DNA from: Bacillota bacterium
Lineage (GTDB): Bacteria; Bacillota; Clostridia; Peptostreptococcales; Anaerovoracaceae
Direction of reading: 5' to 3'
NCBI GenBank assembly: GCA_017431395.1
Contig: JAFRLD010000015.1
Location: forward strand, 1 to 19,790
DNA: 19,790 bases
Of this stretch, positions 14,420-19,790 are shown in pieces; positions within the stretch are counted from its first letter, which is position 1, and each line of letters starts with the position of its first letter. The notes below the pieces were generated by a model. It was not told the origin of the DNA and searched no databases. It saw nothing but the letters and a program-made list of their open reading frames with translations. The translations under genes were made by a program, and so were the position numbers.

Positions 14420-15250
14420 ATGGAGTTTCAGATTCTCGTAGAGAACAAGACGGAGACCGAAGGAGTTCTGGCGGAGCACGGACTCTCGATCTATATCGAT
14501 ACCGGCACCGTTAAGATCCTTTTTGACGCGGGCGCATCCGATGCGTTCGCTATGAACGCGGACCGGATGAAGGTGGATCTGTCCGAGGTGGATATGGCGG
14601 TCGTGAGCCACGGCCATTACGATCATACGGGCGGGTTCCCGCTTTTTTGCCGCCGGAACCACAAGGCGCCGATCTATATCCACAAGAATGCTTTTCGCGA
14701 ATCCCACGGCTTCGAGGACGGCAAGATCGAAGACGAGATGTGCGGGATCCGGTGGACCGAGGAACAGAGAAACGGCATCGCAGGCCGTATGGTCCTGACC
14801 GACGGGCCGCTGAAGATCACGGATGACATCATCATCAGCGGGACCGTTCCCATGGTCGAAGGGTTCGAGCCGACGGAGAAGTTCTACTATTTCAGCGCGA
14901 ACGGAGCACCGGTCTTTGACGACATGTCCCATGAGCAGATCCTCGTGATCCGTGCTCCGGAGGGCCTGTTCGTTTTCTCCGGCTGCTCGCACCGCGGCGT
15001 GATCTCCGCCCTCATGGAGGCAAGACGGCTGTTCCCGGGAGAGAAGGTGGCCTGTCTCGTTTCCGGCATGCACCTTTATAAGGCAAGCGATGAGACCAGG
15101 GCGGAAGTCATCGAGACCCTGAAGGCGGAGGAGGTCCAGCTGATCATGCCCGTCCACTGCACCGGCATGAAGGCGATCTTCGAGCTGAAGCAGGCGTTCG
15201 GGGACCGGTGTCTGATCGGCATGGCCGGTGAGGTCTACCGTGACTTCTGA
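14420..15250 (+). CDS. Metallo-beta-lactamase-fold hydrolase (COG1237-like)
   Basis: This is a probable cytosolic metal-dependent hydrolase of unknown substrate. The 276-residue product has the metal-binding motif HGHYDH (64-69), a later CSHRG (189-193, H191), a histidine in GMHLY (about 216-220), and HCTGMKA (246-252). The order and the CSHRG and HCTG signatures resemble the COG1237 group, whose archaeal members are linked to methanopterin ribofuranosyl-aminobenzene phosphate synthesis. In Clostridia that name is usually a misleading label, so I do not assign a pathway. AGGAGG lies about 8 nt before the ATG. The next gene, recX, begins inside its last codons, indicating translational coupling. 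Confidence 0.85.
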   Translation: MEFQILVENKTETEGVLAEHGLSIYIDTGTVKILFDAGASDAFAMNADRMKVDLSEVDMAVVSHGHYDHTGGFPLFCRRNHKAPIYIHKNAFRESHGFEDGKIEDEMCGIRWTEEQRNGIAGRMVLTDGPLKITDDIIISGTVPMVEGFEPTEKFYYFSANGAPVFDDMSHEQILVIRAPEGLFVFSGCSHRGVISALMEARRLFPGEKVACLVSGMHLYKASDETRAEVIETLKAEEVQLIMPVHCTGMKAIFELKQAFGDRCLIGMAGEVYRDF

Positions 15251-15776
15251 TCGGCCGGAAAGCATATATGAGGATGCTCCCGAGGTCAGCGAGCGCTGCA
15301 TGGAACGGGCTTCTAGATTTCTTTCCTATAAGCCCCGGACCCGGCACGAGCTGATCAAGCATCTTACGGAGCGGGGGTTCGGGACGGAGGAGGCCAGCCT
15401 TTGCGCGGACCGTATGGAGGAATACCGGCTGATCGATGATCTCGAGTACAGCCGCATGTATTTCGAGGCCATGTTCGAACGCGGCAAGGGACTGGACCGG
15501 ATCCGGCGGGAGCTCGCGGAGAAGGGCGTGGACCGGAATACCATCGAGGACAGCCTGCTTCTCATCGAGGAGGTGCCGGATGCTTATGAGGCTGCTCTGG
15601 AGCAGGCGCAGATGGCGCTGGCTGCAGAGGATGTTCGGGACCTGACCTATGAGGAACGGGAGAAGATAAAAGGGCGTATCGCGCGCAGGCTCGCCCGCAA
15701 AGGCTATCCGGCGGACGCGATCTACCGGGCGGTACGGGAGGCGCTGGAGATCCGGCTTTCCCAGGAGGAAGAATAG
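15240..15776 (+). CDS. recX: RecX-family regulatory protein
   Basis: RecX binds RecA filaments and limits or modulates recombination. The 178-residue product shows three-helix RecX repeats: FLSYKPRTRHELIKHL (27-42), then YRLIDDLEYSRMYFE (62-76) and GLDRIRRELAEKGVDRNTIE (84-103), with further helical repeats to the end. Two GTG codons are possible starts. The one at 15240 is preferred because GGTGAGG (15227-15233) lies about 6 nt before it, while the one at 15228 has no ribosome site; an ATG at 15300 would still keep the first repeat. The start overlaps the end of the upstream hydrolase gene by 11 nt. No recA is in the window. Confidence 0.88.
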   Translation: MTSDRPESIYEDAPEVSERCMERASRFLSYKPRTRHELIKHLTERGFGTEEASLCADRMEEYRLIDDLEYSRMYFEAMFERGKGLDRIRRELAEKGVDRNTIEDSLLLIEEVPDAYEAALEQAQMALAAEDVRDLTYEEREKIKGRIARRLARKGYPADAIYRAVREALEIRLSQEEE

Positions 15777-15781
15777 AGCAT

Positions 15782-16258
15782 ATGGATTATAAGAAGAAGA
15801 TAAAAGACGTGATCGACCGTTTTTATATCGAGTGTGTCGATGAGTTCAAAGAGGCGGAGATCCAGATCGCGAACGACTCCAAGTTCCGCAGCATGTTCCG
15901 CAAGAAGGATTACGACGGGAACATCAAGACCCTGCGGGAGATCAAGAAGCGGACCCACAGCGTACGGTTCCCGACCGGGGATATCCAGAAGGGGGATACA
16001 GCGGCTAAGGAGCTGATCAAGCAGACCGAGAACTGCATCCGGCAGCTCGGCAAGCTCTGCGACGCCTATGTCCAGCTGCAGACGACATTAAAGAGAAAGT
16101 CTGAAGGCTACAAGGTCTCCCTCGCAGAGTACAACGAGATCTACCGCAGATCCCAGGAGCAGCATGTGGCGGCCAACCGGGAGCTGAAGGAGCTGGATAT
16201 CCTTTATACCGATTATTTTGATGATGAGGACTACGAAGTCTATGAATTTCTTGACTGA
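15782..16258 (+). CDS. Uncharacterised 158-residue charged helical protein
   Basis: I do not recognise this protein. It is highly charged and probably all-helical, without a signal peptide or membrane segment. It has a basic central part (about 39-62, including RKKDYDG and REIKKRTH) and a strongly acidic, aromatic tail (DYFDDEDYEVYEFLD, 144-158). A possible coiled coil spans about 75-140. It starts 5 nt after recX, with GGAGG of the recX end about 14 nt upstream, and its last 17 nt overlap the preferred start of rmuC. Placement between recX and rmuC, both linked to DNA recombination, suggests but does not show a DNA-related or RmuC-partner role. Codon use matches its neighbours. Confidence 0.8.
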   Translation: MDYKKKIKDVIDRFYIECVDEFKEAEIQIANDSKFRSMFRKKDYDGNIKTLREIKKRTHSVRFPTGDIQKGDTAAKELIKQTENCIRQLGKLCDAYVQLQTTLKRKSEGYKVSLAEYNEIYRRSQEQHVAANRELKELDILYTDYFDDEDYEVYEFLD

Positions 16259-17309
16259 TGGAGGGATCATAGCCGTGCTGATCCTGATCGCCCTTATCGC
16301 GGTGATCGTGATCGGTATCCTGATACTGCTCCGGCTGGCGGTGACGCACCGCAGACAGCAGGAGCTCGCGATCGTCCAGCGGCAGCTGCAGGATGAGATC
16401 GACCGGTCCAGGCAGGATACGGTGGATATGGTCCAAAGCAGCGTCCGCCATATGGGCGAGCTTCTCGCGCGCGGACAGACCGAGGCCGCAGAGGCACAGA
16501 GCCGCAGGCTCGGCGAGCTGAACCGCGAGATGAACAGCGCGCTGCATCAGGTCTCCAGGAGTCTCGGGGAGATGCGGGATCTGGCCAGCGGGGTCGATGA
16601 CCTCAAGAAGGTGCTCTCCAATGTGAAGACCCGGGGGATCCTGGGAGAGGTGCAGCTGGGGGCGATCCTGGAGGATGTGCTGGCTCCGGACCAATATGAA
16701 GAGAATGTGGCCGTGACCGGTACTTCAGAGCGTGTGGAATACGCGGTCCGTTTCCCCGGGGATGGGAATCGCGTCGTGTATCTTCCCATTGACTCGAAGT
16801 TCCCGGCGGATGCCTATATGAACCTGATGGACGCTTATGAGCTCGGGGATCCGCAGGAGATCCGCGTGTACAGGGATCAGCTGCGTCGGGCGATCCTGAA
16901 GGCGGCTTCGGACATACGTAATAAATACGTCCATCCGCCGCAGACCACGGATTTCGGGATCATGTTCCTGCCGTTCGAAGGCCTCTACGCGGAGGTCCTT
17001 CACCTGAATCTGACGGCGGGACTTCTGAACGATTACCGGGTGAATATCGCGGGCCCTACGACCATGGCTGCGATGCTGAGCAGTTTTCGCATGGGTTTCC
17101 GGACGATGGCACTCAGCGAACGCTCCAGCGAGGTGTGGGATACGCTGTCGCGTGTTTCCACGGAATTTGAGAAGTATGAAGAGACGGCCCTCCGGACGCA
17201 GAAGCATCTGCAGATGGCCGAGAAAGATCTTGATGAGCTGATCGGTCCCAGAACGAGGCAGATCCGCAAGGCTTTAGCAGAGCTGACGGAACTGGACGGG
17301 GATCGATAA
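16242..17309 (+). CDS. rmuC: DNA recombination protein RmuC family
   Basis: RmuC-family proteins limit certain DNA rearrangements and have a nuclease-like core. The 355-residue product starts with one membrane segment (about 9-32), followed by a coiled coil (about 36-125) and the RmuC domain (about 130-310) with RGILGEVQLG (131-140), LPIDSKFP (181-188), and a long conserved stretch around FGIMFLPFEGLYAEVL (238-253) and GPTTMAAMLSSFRMG (271-285). A C-terminal helical region ends the protein. Several ATG codons precede (16221, 16224), but the one at 16242 leaves the shortest sensible lead before the membrane segment and has GAGGA about 11 nt upstream. It overlaps the gene before it by 17 nt, so translation is coupled. 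Confidence 0.92.
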   Translation: MNFLTDGGIIAVLILIALIAVIVIGILILLRLAVTHRRQQELAIVQRQLQDEIDRSRQDTVDMVQSSVRHMGELLARGQTEAAEAQSRRLGELNREMNSALHQVSRSLGEMRDLASGVDDLKKVLSNVKTRGILGEVQLGAILEDVLAPDQYEENVAVTGTSERVEYAVRFPGDGNRVVYLPIDSKFPADAYMNLMDAYELGDPQEIRVYRDQLRRAILKAASDIRNKYVHPPQTTDFGIMFLPFEGLYAEVLHLNLTAGLLNDYRVNIAGPTTMAAMLSSFRMGFRTMALSERSSEVWDTLSRVSTEFEKYEETALRTQKHLQMAEKDLDELIGPRTRQIRKALAELTELDGDR

Positions 17310-17325
17310 TAGATAGGGACATTCA

Positions 17326-18051
17326 ATGAGCATTTTCGTGATTTCAGACCTGCATCTTTCGCTCTTTCCGGGAGCGGACAAGCCGATGGACATTTTTGGC
17401 GCCCGTTGGTATGATCATCCCGGAAGGCTCGAGCGCGCATGGCGCGAGAGCATTAAAGAGGGCGATACGGTTTTGATCCCGGGGGACACCTCCTGGGCTC
17501 TTAAGCTGGAAGACGCGAAGTATGATCTGGACTGGGTAGCGGCGCTTCCAGGCCGCAAGATTTTGCTAAAAGGCAACCACGACCTCTGGTGGACCGGGAT
17601 CACGAAGCTCAATAAGATGTACGATAACATGACGTTCCTGCAGAACGATCATGTCTTCGCCGAAGGCTGCTATATCTGCGGCAGCCGGGGATGGCTCACG
17701 CCGGATAGCGAGGATTTCACGGAGGCGGATGAGAAGATCTACCGCCGGGAACTGCTGCGGCTGGAGAGCTCGCTGAAGTCTGCGGCGGCGGCTCGGGAGG
17801 CGGCACCGGAAACTGCTTCTGCCGGCGAGGCGCCGATCATCGGGCTCCTGCACTATCCACCGGTCTCGGACGCGCGGCGGTATTCGGGATTCCAGCAGCT
17901 CTTCGAGGACTACGGCGTGAAAGACGTCTATTACGGGCATGTCCACGGAGAGGACGGGTTCCGGACCCGCATCCAGGGTGAGCTTCACGGCGTCCGCTAC
18001 CATTTGGTATCGCTGGACTACCTGGATGCCCAGCCTTTGCAGATCCGGTGA
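17326..18051 (+). CDS. Calcineurin-like metallophosphoesterase (COG1768-like)
   Basis: This is a predicted dimetal phosphohydrolase of unknown substrate. The 241-residue product contains the full set of motifs: SDLHLS (D8, H10), PGDTSWA (D54), GNHD (83-86), LLHYPP (H176) and GHVHG (204-208). A low-complexity Ala/Glu segment (about 151-168) interrupts the fold and is probably a loop. AGGGA lies 6 nt before the ATG. It starts 16 nt after rmuC and ends 24 nt before the nucleoside phosphorylase, so it is likely in the same transcript. A role in nucleotide turnover would fit the downstream genes but is not shown. Confidence 0.88.
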   Translation: MSIFVISDLHLSLFPGADKPMDIFGARWYDHPGRLERAWRESIKEGDTVLIPGDTSWALKLEDAKYDLDWVAALPGRKILLKGNHDLWWTGITKLNKMYDNMTFLQNDHVFAEGCYICGSRGWLTPDSEDFTEADEKIYRRELLRLESSLKSAAAAREAAPETASAGEAPIIGLLHYPPVSDARRYSGFQQLFEDYGVKDVYYGHVHGEDGFRTRIQGELHGVRYHLVSLDYLDAQPLQIR

Positions 18052-18075
18052 GAATAAAATGAACGAGAGGTGACC

Positions 18076-19380
18076 ATGAACACAGTCGAATTGATCACGA
18101 GAAAACGGGATGGAGGGGAGCTTACCCGCGAGGAACTGCACTATCTGGTGCAGGGGTTCACAGAGGGCAGCATCCCGGATTACCAGATGTCGGCATTCCT
18201 GATGGCCGTGTATTATCAGGGCATGAACCGCGACGAGACGGTATGGCTGACCCAGGAAATGAAGGAGTCGGGAGATATCGCAGACCTGTCGAAGGTCCGG
18301 GGGATAAAGATCGACAAGCACAGCACGGGAGGCGTCGGGGACAAGACGACTCTGATCGTCGGACCTTTAGCGGCGGCATGCGGGGTCCCGGTGGCCAAGA
18401 TGAGCGGCCGGGGGCTCGGGTTCACAGGCGGGACCGTAGATAAGCTTGAGGCGATCCCGGGCTTTAAGACGACGCTGCCGGAGGAGGAATTCTTCGAGCT
18501 GGTGAACAATAGCGGGATCGCTGTGATCGGGCAAACGGCCCATATCGCGCCGGCGGACAAAAAGATCTATGCCCTCAGGGACGTGACGGCTACGGTGGAG
18601 AATCTGAGCCTGATCACCTCCAGCATCATGAGCAAAAAGCTGGCCTCCGGCTCCGATGGGATCCTGCTGGATGTCAAGTGCGGCAGCGGGGCGTTCATGA
18701 AGTCGGAGGAGGATGCGAGAAGGCTGGCCGAGATGATGGTGGAGATCGGCAAGGCGGATGGCAAGAAGATGATGGCCGTGATCACGGATATGAACCAGCC
18801 GCTCGGAAATGCCGTCGGCAATGCGCTGGAAGTGCGCGAGGCGATCGAGGTCCTTCAGGGCAAGGGGCCTTCGGACATCACGGAGCTTTCGGTGGAACTG
18901 GCCGGACGAATGATCTGGCTCGGCGGATGTGCGGCCACGCCTGCTGAGGGAGTCGCAAAGGCTGGTCAGGCCCTGACCTCAGGCTCAGGCCTGCAGAAAT
19001 TCCGGGAATTTGTAAGCGGCCAGGGCGGAGACCCTGCGGTCGCGGACGACCTGTCCCTGCTTCCGCTGAGTTCTTGCTCGAAGGAGATCCTGGCGGATCG
19101 CAGCGGATATATCTGCGGGATCGATGCCATGACCATCGGGCTGGCATCCCAGCATACCGGTGCCGGACGTCAGACTAAGGAAGATGCGATCGATCATGGA
19201 GCAGGGATCCTGCTGCATCATAAGGCCGGTGACCGGGTCGAGGCAGGAGAGGCTCTGATGACGCTTTATAGCGACGAAGTGTCAAAACTTGAGTCAGCAT
19301 CCCTTGAAGCAGCGAAAGCCGTTCAAATCGGCGATCAGGCCCCTGAGCTGCCGAATCTGATCCATGGGGTGGTCGAATAA
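18076..19380 (+). CDS. pdp: Pyrimidine-nucleoside phosphorylase
   Basis: This enzyme splits uridine, deoxyuridine and thymidine with phosphate into base and (deoxy)ribose-1-phosphate. The 434-residue product matches the family length and carries the phosphate-binding KHSTGGVGDKTT (81-92), the family signature SGRGLGFTGGTVDKLE (110-125), and pyrimidine-binding R168, S183 and K187, at the same numbers as in the Geobacillus enzyme as I recall. K108 is the residue I recall separating broad pyrimidine phosphorylases from thymidine-only ones (Met in E. coli DeoA), so the broader activity is likelier. An in-frame GTG lies two codons upstream, but the ATG at 18076 has GAGAGG 5 nt before it. The stop codon lies within a 21-bp tandem duplication. 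The BMP lipoprotein gene follows after 47 nt. Confidence 0.95.
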   Translation: MNTVELITRKRDGGELTREELHYLVQGFTEGSIPDYQMSAFLMAVYYQGMNRDETVWLTQEMKESGDIADLSKVRGIKIDKHSTGGVGDKTTLIVGPLAAACGVPVAKMSGRGLGFTGGTVDKLEAIPGFKTTLPEEEFFELVNNSGIAVIGQTAHIAPADKKIYALRDVTATVENLSLITSSIMSKKLASGSDGILLDVKCGSGAFMKSEEDARRLAEMMVEIGKADGKKMMAVITDMNQPLGNAVGNALEVREAIEVLQGKGPSDITELSVELAGRMIWLGGCAATPAEGVAKAGQALTSGSGLQKFREFVSGQGGDPAVADDLSLLPLSSCSKEILADRSGYICGIDAMTIGLASQHTGAGRQTKEDAIDHGAGILLHHKAGDRVEAGEALMTLYSDEVSKLESASLEAAKAVQIGDQAPELPNLIHGVVE

Positions 19381-19403
19381 GCCCGTGGAGTGATTGAATA
19401 AGC
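19362..19403 (+). repeat. 21-bp tandem duplication across the pdp stop codon
   Basis: Units 19362-19382 and 19383-19403 are directly adjacent and differ at four positions, all transitions. Each unit contains an in-frame GAA TAA, so the second encodes RGVIE and a second stop in the pdp frame, just beyond the true end. It looks like a fairly old slippage duplication. Confidence 0.75.
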
Positions 19404-19427
19404 TAAGGATAGGAAGGAGACTATCTG

Positions 19428-19790
19428 ATGATTCTAAATGCGAAATCTAAACGAAGGCTAAGGATCCTCGCTGCAGCAGGCCTGATGACCTGTTTTCTCT
19501 TGACTGGATGTTTTCTCCTGACAGGATGCGGAGAACAGGAGGAGCAGGCCGAAGAGCCGACGAGTTTCGAGCTTGCCCTGATCACCGATGATACCGGCGT
19601 CAATGACGGATCCTTCAATCAGGCGACCTGGGAGGCGATGAAAGCCTTTGGCGAGGAGAACGGGATCACCTGTGATTACTACATAACAGAGAACGATCCC
19701 AAAACCTATATGAAGACGATCCGCGAAGCGAAAAATCTTGGCGCGAAACTGATCGTCCTGGCAGGCAGCCGGTTCGAGACCACAGCCTTC
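19428..19790 (+). CDS. BMP/PnrA-type ABC transporter substrate-binding lipoprotein (3' end outside window)
   Basis: This is the beginning of a surface lipoprotein of the BMP (basic membrane protein, TmpC/PnrA, Med) family, which captures nucleosides for an ABC importer in characterised members. Only 121 codons are present. A basic start with a hydrophobic stretch is followed by two consecutive lipoboxes, LTGC at 25-28 and again at 31-34, created by a tandem duplication. Then comes an acidic linker (GEQEEQAEEPTS) and the mature domain opening FELALITDDTGVNDGSFNQA, which holds the typical D-x-G-x-N-D-x-S-F-N motif. AGGAAGGAG lies 8 nt before the ATG. It follows pdp closely, consistent with a nucleoside uptake and breakdown unit; the permease and ATPase genes are expected just beyond the right edge. 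Confidence 0.9.
   Translation, partial: MILNAKSKRRLRILAAAGLMTCFLLTGCFLLTGCGEQEEQAEEPTSFELALITDDTGVNDGSFNQATWEAMKAFGEENGITCDYYITENDPKTYMKTIREAKNLGAKLIVLAGSRFETTAF
19491..19526 (+). repeat. 18-bp tandem duplication doubling the lipobox
   Basis: Units 19491-19508 and 19509-19526 are adjacent and differ at only two of 18 positions. In frame they encode CFLLTG twice, followed by C, giving cysteines at 22, 28 and 34 in the lipoprotein leader. Confidence 0.85.

Overview
The window is about 19.8 kb of compact, mostly co-directional bacterial chromosome. Strong AGGAGG-type ribosome sites, sigma-A promoters with 17-nt spacers, a two-gene (split) transketolase, a YerC-type TrpR relative, MgtE, CtpA and a BMP-type lipoprotein all point to a Bacillota, most likely a moderately GC-rich anaerobic member of Clostridia. 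The glutamate dehydrogenase closely resembles, as I recall it, the NAD-specific enzyme of Clostridium symbiosum, which suggests an amino-acid-fermenting lifestyle. Family-level placement (for example Anaerovoracaceae) is only a guess. I see no tRNA, rRNA, CRISPR array, transposase or phage gene. The longest stretch without a gene is the 274 nt before ftsE.

Layout. (1) 1-941, minus: the N-terminal 313 codons of gdhA, running off the left edge. It diverges from the next unit across a 257-nt region with a good promoter for each direction. (2) 1199-7347, plus: phospho-sugar mutase, MgtE magnesium transporter, NAD(P)H-hydrate dehydratase and the two halves of transketolase, closed by a terminator at 7407-7450. 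(3) 7622-13343, plus: a cell-envelope unit of ftsE, ftsX, a secreted coiled-coil M23 protein of the PcsB/EnvC kind, recJ and a membrane-anchored C-terminal processing protease. Several stop/start overlaps mark translational coupling. (4) 13463 to the right edge, plus: a YerC-like repressor with a very strong promoter, then a phosphopantetheinyl transferase, a metallo-beta-lactamase-fold hydrolase, recX, an unrecognised 158-aa protein, rmuC, a metallophosphoesterase, pyrimidine-nucleoside phosphorylase, and the start of a BMP/PnrA-type substrate-binding lipoprotein.

How the genes fit together. Unit 2 is central carbon metabolism and housekeeping. Unit 3 reads as a peptidoglycan-remodelling module: FtsEX is an inner-membrane ATPase complex that in other bacteria controls exactly this type of coiled-coil LytM protein, and a CtpA-type protease is a plausible processor. 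The end of unit 4 pairs a nucleoside phosphorylase with a nucleoside-type binding lipoprotein, suggesting nucleoside scavenging.

This is largely an ordinary core-genome region, and I do not see a clearly new defence or mobile system. The points most worth a second look are: paired TTCACA hexamers (PhoP/WalR-box-like) next to a near-palindrome upstream of ftsEX; the HLD-for-HLH change in the M23 zinc site; the long basic tail on FtsE; AGTGC repeats around the yerC promoter; a coding-like remnant between nnrD and transketolase; and two small tandem duplications about 100 bp apart, one of which doubles a lipobox.
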